64,000 bases of DNA from JASHVB01 sp963762885 (lineage in GTDB: Bacteria; Pseudomonadota; Alphaproteobacteria; Acetobacterales; Acetobacteraceae): contig CAVXNH010000090.1 of assembly GCA_963762885.1 (NCBI GenBank), positions 124,001 to 188,000 on the forward strand. The letters run 5' to 3'. Below are positions 56,369-64,000 of this stretch, piece by piece. The first letter of the stretch is position 1, and every line of letters starts with the position of its first letter. The notes under the pieces were generated by a model that was given only the letters and a program-made list of their open reading frames with translations, ran no database searches and had not been told where the DNA came from. A program made the position numbers and the translations under genes.

Positions 56369-56528
56369 AACCTCTCCCGCGGGAGCGGGAGCGGGAGAGG
56401 TCGAGACGCGTCAGAGTCGAGAGTGAGGGTGATCGGGTCGGCATGCTCTACCTGCTTAGGTGCGGCCCGATCGCCCTCACCCTCGACGCTTCGCGTCTCG
56501 ACCTCTCCCGCTCCCGCGGGAGAGGTTA
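56369..56528. repeat. Three-hairpin palindromic element, copy B
   Basis: Starts AACCTCTCCCGCGGGAG and ends CTCCCGCGGGAGAGGTT, with an inner GTGAGGGTGATCGGG / CCCGATCGCCCTCAC stem. Between yejA and yejB. Confidence 0.8.
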
Positions 56529-56550
56529 AGCGCGCGGCGGGAGCCGTTAG

Positions 56551-57620
56551 GTGAGCGCCTACCTTCTACGCCGCCTGTTGCTGGTGATCCCGACCCTGTT
56601 CGGTATCATCGCCATCAACTTCGCGGTCGTTCAGTTCGCACCCGGTGGGCCGGTGGACCAGATGCTGGCGGAACTGCGCGGTCATGGCGGCCTTTCGGCC
56701 CGCCTCGGCAGCACGGCGTCGGAGGTCGGCAACAACCCGGGCAGCTATCGCGGCGCCAGCGGCCTCGATCCGCACATTGTCGAGGACATCAAGAAGATGT
56801 TCGGCTTCGACAAGCCGCCGCTGACCCGCTTCGTCGATATGGTCGGCGGCTATCTGCGCTTCGATTTCGGCCGCAGCTTCTTCCGCGACCAGCCCGTGCT
56901 GCAACTCATCGCGCAGAAGATGCCGGTTTCGATTTCACTCGGGCTCTGGTCCACGCTGCTGGTCTACACGATCTCCATACCGCTCGGCATAGCCAAGGCG
57001 GTGCGCGACGGTTCGCGCTTCGATGTCGCCACCAGCGCGGTGGTGCTGATCGGATACGCCATTCCAAGTTTCCTGTTCGCCATCCTGCTGGTGGTGCTGT
57101 TCGCCGGCGGCAGCTATTTCCATTGGTTCCCGCTGCGTGGGCTGACCAGCGGCGGATCCTCCGACTGGAGCTGGCCGGCGCGCGCGGGCGACTATCTGTG
57201 GCACATGGTGCTGCCCACGACGGCGTGGTCGCCGGTGGCTTCGCCAGCCTGACCATGCTGACCAAGAACTGCTTCCTGGAGGAGATCCGCAAGCAATACA
57301 CGGTCACCGCGCGCGCCAAGGGCGCCAGCGAGCGCCGCGTGCTGTATGGTCACGTATTCCGCAACGCCATGCTGCTGATCGTCGCCGGCTTCCCGTCGGC
57401 GTTCATCTCGATCCTGTTCACCAGCCAATTGCTGGTGGAGATCGTGTTCTCCCTCGATGGGCTGGGATTGCTTGGCTTCCACGCGGCGATCCAGCGCGAC
57501 TATCCGGTGATGTTCGGCACGCTCTACATTTTCACCTTGCTGGGTCTGCTGATGCAGATCGTCGGCGACACGCTGTACACAGTGGTGGACCCGCGGATCG
57601 ATTTCGAGGGGCGGGAGTGA
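56551..57620 (+). CDS. yejB: Peptide ABC transporter permease (YejB-like), frameshifted near 57225
   Basis: GTG start (SAYLLRRLLLVIPTLFGIIAINF) after GGGAG. DppB-type permease: QFAPGGPVDQMLAEL, IPLGIAKAVRDGSRFD. The first frame ends TTAWSPVASPA at 57252. The other frame continues VVAGGFASLTMLTKNCFLEEIRKQYTVTARAKGASERRVLYGHVFRNAML to 57620, matching the family. One base is missing near 57215-57235. About 356 aa if repaired. The stop overlaps yejE by four bases (GTGA). Confidence 0.85.
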
Positions 57621-58651
57621 CGACTACACTGTCTCCCATCACCCGCCGTCGCCTTGCGATCTTCCGGCAGAACCGGCGCGGCTATGTGTCGTTCTGGATT
57701 TTCATGGTGCTGTTCGGCCTTAGCATGTTCGCTGAATTCATCGCCAACGACCGCCCGCTGTTGATCCGTTACGACAACCACTGGTACGTCCCGGTGCTGC
57801 AGGACTATAGCGAGGACGCGTTCGGCAGCGACTTCATGCCGACCGAGGCCGACTACACCGATCCCGACGTGCAGAAGGCGATCCAGGCGCATGGCTGGAT
57901 CATCTGGCCGCCGATCCCTTACAGCTACAACACGATCGTCAAGGACCTCCCCTCCCCGCCCCCTTCGCCGCCGAGCTGGCAGAACCTGCTGGGCACCGAC
58001 GACCAGGCGCGCGACGTAATGGCGCGCGTAATCTACGGCTTCCGCCTTTCGGTGCTGTTCGGCGTCGCGCTCACCGCGGTATCGTCGGCGATCGGGATCG
58101 CCGCGGGCGCGGTGCAGGGTTTCTATGGCGGGCTGACCGACCTGCTGTTCCAGCGGTTCATAGAAATCTGGAACGGCATGCCGCAGCTCTATCTGCTGAT
58201 CATCCTTGGCAGCATCATCGTGCCCGGCTTCTGGGTGCTGCTGGTGTTCCTGCTGCTGTTCTCCTGGATGAACCTGACGGGCGTGGTGCGTGCCGAGTTT
58301 CTGCGCGGCCGCAACCTCGATTATGTACGCGCGGCGAAGGCACTGGGAGTGTCCGATCTCTCGGTCATGTGGCGTCACATCCTGCCCAACGCGATGGTCG
58401 CCACGCTGACCTTCGTGCCATTCATCCTGTCCGGCTCGGTGACGATCCTGGCGAGCCTGGATTTCCTCGGCTTCGGCCTGCCTCCGGGATCGCCGTCGCT
58501 TGGCGAACTGGTAGCGCAGGGCAAGAACAATCTCCAGGCGCCATGGCTTGGGTTCACCGCGTTCTTCGTCCTGGGCGGCGTGCTGACGCTGCTGATCTTC
58601 ATCGGCGAGGCGGTGCGCGACGCGTTCGATCCGCGGCGGTTGCCGGTATGA
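57617..58651 (+). CDS. yejE: Peptide ABC transporter permease (YejE-like)
   Basis: 344 aa, GTG start overlapping yejB. N-terminal ITRRRLAIFRQNRRGYVSFWIFMVLFGLSMFAEFIAND matches YejE; EAA loop YVRAAKALGVSDLSVMWRHILPNAM. A second inner-membrane subunit of the peptide importer, with a long periplasmic loop. Confidence 0.92.
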   Translation: MTTTLSPITRRRLAIFRQNRRGYVSFWIFMVLFGLSMFAEFIANDRPLLIRYDNHWYVPVLQDYSEDAFGSDFMPTEADYTDPDVQKAIQAHGWIIWPPIPYSYNTIVKDLPSPPPSPPSWQNLLGTDDQARDVMARVIYGFRLSVLFGVALTAVSSAIGIAAGAVQGFYGGLTDLLFQRFIEIWNGMPQLYLLIILGSIIVPGFWVLLVFLLLFSWMNLTGVVRAEFLRGRNLDYVRAAKALGVSDLSVMWRHILPNAMVATLTFVPFILSGSVTILASLDFLGFGLPPGSPSLGELVAQGKNNLQAPWLGFTAFFVLGGVLTLLIFIGEAVRDAFDPRRLPV

Positions 58652-58663
58652 GAAAAGTCAGAA

Positions 58664-58734
58664 TCACCACAAAGACACAAAGGCACAAAAATTCAATCTT
58701 CGTGTCTTTGTGTCTTTGTGGTGATTTGACTTGC
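58664..58734. repeat. AT-richer palindrome, TCACCACAAAGACACAAAG arms
   Basis: TCACCACAAAGACACAAAGG and the inverse CTTTGTGTCTTTGTGGTGA surround a short centre. Base composition differs from the GC-rich neighbours. Lies between yejE and yejF. Confidence 0.75.
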
Positions 58735-58762
58735 GAACCTGCCGACCCCCGAGACCGTCGCA

Positions 58763-60364
58763 ATGAGCCTCGTCGAGGTCGCCAACCTGTCGGTCGCATT
58801 CGGCGACAAGCGTGTGGTGGACAACGCGTCCTTCACGCTCGATCGCGGCGAAACGCTGGCGCTGGTTGGCAAATCCGGCTCCGGCAAGTCGCTGACCGCG
58901 CTGTCTCTGCTGCAACTTCTCCCGTCGGGCGGCAGCAACCCAACCGGCCGCGTCATGCTCGACGGGGAGCAAATGATCGGCGCCGATCCCGCCACCTTGC
59001 ATCGCGCGCGGGGCGAGATTGCCGGCATGGTGTTCCAGGAGCCGATGACCAGCCTCAATCCCCTGCATCGCATCGGCCGCCAGGTGGCGGAGGCCATCAC
59101 GCTGCACCGCCGCCTGCCGCGGGAGGCGTTACGTTGCCGCGTCATCGAACTGCTGAACCAGGCCGGCTTCCCCGACGCAGAGCATCGCCTAGACGCCTAT
59201 CCGCACCAGTTGTCCGGCGGCCAGCGTCAGCGCGTGATGATCGCCACGGCATTGGCGAACGATCCCGCGCTGCTGATTGCCGACGAGCCGACCACCGCGC
59301 TCGACGTCACGATCCAGGCGCAAATTCTGGAACTGCTGGCGAAGCTGAAAGCGGAACGCAGCTTGGCGCTGCTGCTGATCACGCATGACCTGCAAATCGT
59401 CCGGCGCTACGCCGACCGCGTCTGCGTCATGCAGGGTGGACAGATCGTCGAAGCCGGATGCGTCGCTGATGTCTTCGGCGCACCCACGCACGCCTATACG
59501 AGGATGCTGCTGTCAGCGGTGCCGAAGGGGGCGCCGATCGCGCTGCCGCACGACACACCGACCGTATTCGAAGCGGCCGACATGCGGGTCCACTTCCCAA
59601 TTCGCCGCGGCGTGCTGCGGCGCGTCGTCGGTTCGGTGCGCGCCGTCGATGGTGTAACGATCGCGGTGCGCGCCGGAGAAACCGTCGGCCTTGTCGGCGA
59701 ATCCGGCTCCGGCAAGACCACCATCGGGCTGGCGGCATTGCGGCTGGAACCGGCGGAAGGCTGCGTTCATTTCGAGGGCGTGGATATCGAAACGCTCGAC
59801 CGGCGTGCGCTGCGCCGCTTGCGAGCGCGGGCGCAGATCGTCTTCCAGGACCCGTTCGGCAGCCTGTCGCCACGGTTTTCCGTTGGCGAGATCGTGGCCG
59901 AGGGGTTGCGCGTGCACGAACCCGCGCTGTCGCGCGCCGAGCGGGCGATGCGCGTCGCCGCGGAATTGGAAGAGGTCGGGCTGCCGGCCGATGCCGCCGA
60001 ATGCTATCCACACGAGTTCAGCGGCGGTCAGCGACAGCGCATCGCCATTGCCAGGGCGATGGTACTGAAGCCGCGCTTCGTCGTGCTGGACGAGCCGACC
60101 AGCGCGCTCGACATGTCGGTGCAGGCGCAGATCGTCGAATTGCTGCGGCGGCTCCAGCAGGTTCACGGCCTGGCCTATCTGTTCATCAGCCACGATTTGA
60201 AGGTGGTGCGCGCGCTGGCGCATCGGATCGTTGTGCTGCGCGCCGGCCGCGTGGTGGAGCAGGGGGAGGCCGATGAGGTGTTTGCGCGGCCGCGGGAGGA
60301 CTATACCAGGGCGCTGATGAAGGCGGCGTTCGCGTTGCAGACATCGAAGGAAGTTGCGGTGTGA
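58763..60364 (+). CDS. yejF: Peptide ABC transporter ATPase with two ABC domains (YejF-like)
   Basis: 533 aa. Two complete ABC domains: Walker A GKSGSGKS and GESGSGKTT, signatures LSGGQRQRV and FSGGQRQRI, Walker B LLIADEP and FVVLDEP. This fused form is standard for YejF. Energises YejABE. Confidence 0.93.
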   Translation: MSLVEVANLSVAFGDKRVVDNASFTLDRGETLALVGKSGSGKSLTALSLLQLLPSGGSNPTGRVMLDGEQMIGADPATLHRARGEIAGMVFQEPMTSLNPLHRIGRQVAEAITLHRRLPREALRCRVIELLNQAGFPDAEHRLDAYPHQLSGGQRQRVMIATALANDPALLIADEPTTALDVTIQAQILELLAKLKAERSLALLLITHDLQIVRRYADRVCVMQGGQIVEAGCVADVFGAPTHAYTRMLLSAVPKGAPIALPHDTPTVFEAADMRVHFPIRRGVLRRVVGSVRAVDGVTIAVRAGETVGLVGESGSGKTTIGLAALRLEPAEGCVHFEGVDIETLDRRALRRLRARAQIVFQDPFGSLSPRFSVGEIVAEGLRVHEPALSRAERAMRVAAELEEVGLPADAAECYPHEFSGGQRQRIAIARAMVLKPRFVVLDEPTSALDMSVQAQIVELLRRLQQVHGLAYLFISHDLKVVRALAHRIVVLRAGRVVEQGEADEVFARPREDYTRALMKAAFALQTSKEVAV

Positions 60365-60410
60365 TCGCGGCCGGTCGCTCCGGTGTTATAGAGCAGGCGC
60401 CACAACGAAT

Positions 60411-60437
60411 CGTCATCCCGCGAAAGCGGGGATGACG
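60411..60437. repeat. Short palindrome CGTCATCCCGCGAAAGCGGGGATGACG
   Basis: CGTCATCCCGC and GCGGGGATGACG form a hairpin. The short relative of 45364-45425, in the gap between yejF and asd (60365-60671), which otherwise has no supported gene. Confidence 0.65.
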
Positions 60438-60671
60438 CGGGGCGGGCGCGGATGACGGGGGGACGGGGATGACGGCGTGGATTGCCGCGAAACGAGAGCT
60501 GCATGAGACGGCCGGTTGCTACCATCCGCCCGTGGAGGCTCACCCGGCGGACACGGCCCAGCCGCACCCGAAGCGGCGAAGGCCTTGCATGTCCGCCATC
60601 CTGGCAAATCTCTTGTGGTGGGCCGATGCGGCGGGCTACCAGCATCGTTCGTGCCAGCAGGAGTGACGGAC

Positions 60672-61703
60672 ATGGGTTACCGGGTCGCGGTCGTCGGCGC
60701 CACAGGAGCAGTCGGACGCGAGATGATCAAGGTGCTTGCCGAACGCAATTTCCCGGCGGACGAGGTGGTCGCGCTGGCGTCCGGCCGCTCGACGGGGTCG
60801 GAAATCTCGTTTGGCGAGAAGAAAGTGCTCACGGTGCGGAACCTGGAGACGTTCGACTTCAGGGGATGCGACATCGGGCTGTTCTCGCCTGGCGCAGCGG
60901 TGTCGGCGGTACACGCGCCGCGGGCCGCCGAGGCCGGCTGCGTGGTGATCGACAACACCAGCCAGTTCCGCATGGACCCCGACGTGCCGCTGGTGGTGCC
61001 GGAGGTGAACCCGCACCACCTGCGGCAGTTCGCCAAGCGGCGGATCATCGCCAACCCGAATTGCTCGACCATCCAGATGGTGGTGGCGCTGAAGCCGCTG
61101 CACGACCAGTGGAAGATCAAGCGCGTGGTGGTGAGCACGTATCAGTCGGTCTCCGGCGCGGGTAAGGAGGCGATGGACGAGCTGTTCAACCACACCAAGG
61201 CGATCTTCGTGCACGACCCGAACAAGCCGGAGCAATTCACCAAGGAGATCGCCTTCAACGTCATCCCGCATATCGACCGGTTCATGGATGACGGCTCCAC
61301 CAAGGAAGAATGGAAGATGATGGTGGAGACGCAGAAGATCCTCGACCCCGCGATCAAGGTGCATGCGACGTGCGTGCGGGTGCCGGTGTTCATCGGCCAT
61401 GGCGAGGCGGTGAACGTCGAGTTCGAGAACGCGGTGACGGCGGGCGAGGCGCGTGCGGCGCTGCGTGAGGCTCCTGGCGTCGAGGTGGTGGATGTGCGCG
61501 AGGATGGCGGCTACGTCACGCCGATCGAATGTGCCGGCGAGGATGCGGTGTATGTCAGCCGCATCCGCAAGGACCCGACAGTGCCGCACGGGCTGTCGTT
61601 CTGGTGCGTGTCGGACAATCTGCGCAAGGGAGCGGCGCTGAATGCGGTGCAGATCGCCGAGGAGCTGATCGCGCGGGGGATGCTGGCGAAGCAGGCGGCT
61701 TAG
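60672..61703 (+). CDS. asd: Aspartate-semialdehyde dehydrogenase
   Basis: 343 aa from ATG 60672 (MGYRVAVVGATGAVGREMIKVLAERNFP), AGGAG upstream. NADP loop GATGAVGREM; catalytic C131 in ANPNCSTIQMVVAL; the QSVSGAGKEAMDEL and later HATCVRVPVFIGHGEAVNVEF segments are typical. Makes aspartate semialdehyde for lysine, threonine and methionine. Confidence 0.95.
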   Translation: MGYRVAVVGATGAVGREMIKVLAERNFPADEVVALASGRSTGSEISFGEKKVLTVRNLETFDFRGCDIGLFSPGAAVSAVHAPRAAEAGCVVIDNTSQFRMDPDVPLVVPEVNPHHLRQFAKRRIIANPNCSTIQMVVALKPLHDQWKIKRVVVSTYQSVSGAGKEAMDELFNHTKAIFVHDPNKPEQFTKEIAFNVIPHIDRFMDDGSTKEEWKMMVETQKILDPAIKVHATCVRVPVFIGHGEAVNVEFENAVTAGEARAALREAPGVEVVDVREDGGYVTPIECAGEDAVYVSRIRKDPTVPHGLSFWCVSDNLRKGAALNAVQIAEELIARGMLAKQAA

Positions 61704-61712
61704 GTTGATGCT

Positions 61713-61866
61713 TACCTCTCCCGCTTCGCGGGAGAGGTCGATGGTGCGACAGCACCGAGGGTGGGGGTGATCGGGTCGGCACGTGGCAGGTAGAGCGGGG
61801 CGACCCGATCACCCTCACCCTCACCGCTTGCGCGTCTCGACCTCTCCCGCTCCCGCGGGAGAGGTT
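61713..61866. repeat. Three-hairpin palindromic element, copy C
   Basis: Starts TACCTCTCCCGCTTCGCGGG and ends CTCCCGCGGGAGAGGT, with GGGTGATCGGGTCGGCACG opposite CGACCCGATCACCC. Lies between asd and the glutamine-synthetase-like gene; its right end reaches within 20 bases of the next start codon. Confidence 0.8.
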
Positions 61867-61883
61867 TCAGGCCGGGGGGCATC

Positions 61884-63158
61884 ATGCTGCGAGAGGAACT
61901 GATCTTCGTCGGCACGTGCGACATTGCCGGTCACGTGCGCGGCAAGGGGTTTCCCGCCCGCGAGATCGAAGCGCGCCGCCGCAAGGGTGTCGGCTGGACG
62001 CACTCCAACCTGATGCAGACGGCGTTCGGGCCGATCTGGGACACGCCGTTCGGCACCGCCGGCGACCTGATGATCGTGCCGGATGCCAAGGCGGAGGTGC
62101 GGGTGGACTTTGGCGACGGCAGCGCACCGGAACACTTCTTTCTGGGCGACGTCCGCAACACCGACGGCTCGCCCTGGGAGTGCTGCCCGCGCGAGTTCCT
62201 GCGCCGCGGCATTGCGGCGTTGAGCGAGGCCGGCGGCCTGCACCTGATCGCCGCGTTCGAGCAGGAGTTTGTGTATACTGGGAATGACGAGCGGCAGGGG
62301 GACGCGTACAGCCTGGGGGCGTTCCGCCGCCAGGGCGTGTTCGGCGAGAGCTTTGTCGGTGCGTTGCGTGCCGCCGGCGTGGCGCCGGACAGTTTCCTGG
62401 CGGAATACGGCGCGCGGCAGTTCGAGGTGACGGTGGCGCCGGCGGCAGCGATGGTCGCCGCCGACCAGGCGGTGATCACGCGCGAGATGGCGCGCGCCGC
62501 GGCCCATCGGCTGGGTCATCGCGCAGTGTTCTCACCGATGCCGGCGGCGGATGGCGTGGGCAACGGCGTGCATATCCATATGAGCCTGCGCGAGGCGACC
62601 GGCCGGCAGGTGACTCACGATCCTGCGGGGCCGATGGGGCTGGGCGTGCCGGCGCAGCAGTTCTGTGCCGGCGTGCTGCACCATCTGCCGGCGATCGCGG
62701 CGATCACCGCGCCGTCGCCGGTCTCGTATTTGCGGCTGACGCCGAACCGCTGGGCGCCGACGCAGGTCGACATCGTGCGGCAGGACCGTGGTGCGGCGCT
62801 GCGCGTCTGCCCGGTGTTCGCCACGACGGAGCCGGAGGAGATCGCGCGGCAGTTCAACGTCGAATTCCGGGTGTGCGATGGCGCGGCCAGTCCATACATG
62901 GCGCTTGGGGCGGTGCTGTTCGCCGGCGCCGATGGGGTGCGGCGCAAGCTGGCGTTGCCGGGGCCGAAGGACAGTGCGCGAGCCTTGCCGCACTCATTGG
63001 GCGAGGCGCTGAAGGCGATGGAAGCGAGCGACGCTGTGCGGGGCTGGTTCGGGCCGGTGTTCATGGAAGCGTATCTGCGGCACAAGCGGTCCGAACTGGC
63101 GTACACGGAGGAGTTTGCTGTAACGGAGTTGTGCCATCGGTACGCGGAGATCTACTGA
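61884..63158 (+). CDS. Glutamine-synthetase-like ligase (GlnA family)
   Basis: 424 aa. Catalytic-domain motifs FEQEF (metal), GNGVHIHMSL, PNRWAPTQVDIVRQDRGAALRV and VEFRVCDGAASPYMALGAVLFAGADG. Shorter than GlnA and unlike it at many conserved sites, so more likely a gamma-glutamyl-amine or other amide ligase than the main glutamine synthetase. No regulatory adenylylation Tyr motif seen. Confidence 0.8.
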   Translation: MLREELIFVGTCDIAGHVRGKGFPAREIEARRRKGVGWTHSNLMQTAFGPIWDTPFGTAGDLMIVPDAKAEVRVDFGDGSAPEHFFLGDVRNTDGSPWECCPREFLRRGIAALSEAGGLHLIAAFEQEFVYTGNDERQGDAYSLGAFRRQGVFGESFVGALRAAGVAPDSFLAEYGARQFEVTVAPAAAMVAADQAVITREMARAAAHRLGHRAVFSPMPAADGVGNGVHIHMSLREATGRQVTHDPAGPMGLGVPAQQFCAGVLHHLPAIAAITAPSPVSYLRLTPNRWAPTQVDIVRQDRGAALRVCPVFATTEPEEIARQFNVEFRVCDGAASPYMALGAVLFAGADGVRRKLALPGPKDSARALPHSLGEALKAMEASDAVRGWFGPVFMEAYLRHKRSELAYTEEFAVTELCHRYAEIY

Positions 63159-63199
63159 CCTCATTGCTGGTGTTAAGACCCTAACGCTTCGTGCCCGGC

Positions 63200-63282
63200 G
63201 TCATTGCTAGCGAAGCGCAGCCATCTCCCACCAGGGTCGGTGCGATGTTCCGGGGGGATGGCTTCGCTTCGCTCGCAATGAC
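63200..63282. repeat. Palindrome, GTCATTGCTAGCGAAGCGCAG arms
   Basis: GTCATTGCTAGCGAAGCGCAG and an imperfect inverse ending GCAATGAC. After the ligase gene; may terminate it. The following 63283-63567 is AT-richer and has no gene, but holds ATACTGTAT at 63367-63375 (inside the inverted repeat TACAG-ATATA-CTGTA). Confidence 0.7.
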
Positions 63283-63567
63283 GGGGTTGGACGTTGGATC
63301 GATCCGTCAGAAGTCAGAACACTGGTGGCGATGCTGACGTTATCGAATTATTAGCATAGTACAGATATACTGTATGGTCGTTGTTGGATTTCGTTGCATG
63401 AATTTTGTTTCGCTCCGCATTTCCGTCGACCGATAAGAATTGCCGCCTCTCGGCCGTCGGCATCCCAAAGGCCATTGCCCTCCGCTTCCCCCCGCCCGCC
63501 AATCTGCTACGCTGCTCCCCAAGCGGAAGGGCCGCCGCGGGCGGCCCAAGAACGGGAGGGGCTGCCA

Positions 63568-64000
63568 ATGGCGTATGACCTGTTGATCCGTAATGGCCGC
63601 ATCATCGATGGCTCAGGGATGCCGGCATTCCGAGGGGACCTCGCCGTCAAGGACGGCAAGATCGTGGAGATTGGCAAAATCAATGGCGCGGCGGAGCGCA
63701 CGATCGATGCCGACGGCCTCGCGGTATCGCCCGGCTTCATCGACAACCACTGCCACTATGACGCTCAGGTGACCTGGGATCCGCTGTGCACCTTCTCGCC
63801 GCAGCACGGCGCCACCACCGTTATCTTCGGCAATTGCTCCCTGTCGCTCGCGCCGGTGCGCCGCGGCAATGAAGAGCGCATGGCCGAGTTCCTGTCCTAT
63901 GTCGAAGCCATCCCGATGGAGGTGCTGCGCACCGTCGACGTGAACTGGGAGACGTTCCCGCAATACATGGATCGGCTGGATCAGGGCCTCGGCGTCAATG
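63568..64000 (+). CDS. N-acyl-D-amino-acid deacylase family amidohydrolase (cut by window end)
   Basis: ATG 63568 after GGGAGGGG; 144 residues are visible and still open at the window edge. MAYDLLIRNGRIIDGSGMPAFRGDLAVKDGKIVEIG and the metal site PGFIDNHCHYDAQVTWDP are typical of D-aminoacylase/dihydroorotase-like amidohydrolases, as is GNCSLSLAPV. It probably hydrolyses N-acyl-D-amino acids or similar amides. The adjacent peptide transporter and ligase suggest amino-acid scavenging. Confidence 0.85.
   Translation, partial: MAYDLLIRNGRIIDGSGMPAFRGDLAVKDGKIVEIGKINGAAERTIDADGLAVSPGFIDNHCHYDAQVTWDPLCTFSPQHGATTVIFGNCSLSLAPVRRGNEERMAEFLSYVEAIPMEVLRTVDVNWETFPQYMDRLDQGLGVN

Overview
The window is about 64 kb of high-GC DNA with dense coding on both strands. 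Its gene content suggests an alphaproteobacterium, most likely an Acetobacteraceae/Rhodospirillales relative. The main reasons are the cluster hprK (short form) - rapZ - mannose-type EIIA - HPr - ptsI without EIIB or EIIC, the short type-2 ArgC, the many palindromic intergenic repeats, and the Hint-domain and HGGxSTGP-type proteins. No rRNA, tRNA or CRISPR array was seen.

Layout. 0.2-4.9 kb: a small exported peptide, an EmrAB-type efflux pair, and an MlrC-like M81 metallopeptidase. 4.9-19.1 kb (minus strand): two adjacent giant cytoplasmic sensor histidine kinases with 8 and 12 GAF domains, overlapping by four bases, preceded by an ATPase-only kinase-like protein. 19.2-22.4 kb: a GC-rich tandem repeat, a metallophosphoesterase, a lipocalin-like protein, a broken alpha/beta-barrel protein, and a DapA-family aldolase with a possible attenuator in its leader. 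22.6-25.9 kb: a sugar ABC transporter (binding protein and two permeases) with no ATPase. 26.0-29.7 kb: an AT-richer accessory patch holding a decayed DUF262/DUF1524 (GmrSD-like) nuclease, an antitoxin whose toxin is cut to about 12 codons, and a ParE/ParD-like pair. 29.9-35.2 kb: a glutathione S-transferase, uncharacterised genes, a transglutaminase-like protein lacking its cysteine, a lipoprotein, and two tiny glycine-rich membrane proteins.

35.6-38.3 kb holds core genes: gamma-carbonic anhydrase, argC, rpsI, rplM. 38.4-39.8 kb: a PD-(D/E)XK nuclease-like protein coupled to a broken gene ending in a HEPN-type RNxxxHxY motif. 40-45.3 kb: an epimerase and the regulatory PTS cluster. 45.8-49.2 kb: a frameshifted subtilase/Hint protein. 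49.6-54.3 kb: an orphan amino-acid-type binding protein, a second incomplete sugar transporter, and hisN. 54.3-60.4 kb: the peptide transporter yejABEF. 60.7-64 kb: asd, a glutamine-synthetase-like ligase, and the start of an N-acyl-D-amino-acid deacylase. The last block suggests peptide and amino-acid scavenging.

Two features recur. First, many genes carry one-base frameshifts (4947-10308, 20781-21453, DUF262, 31456-31807, 38426-38866, the Hint protein twice, yejB). This could be real decay or sequence error. Second, large palindromic repeats fill most gaps between genes and in two places reach into the 5' end of a reading frame (ugpE-like, yejA).
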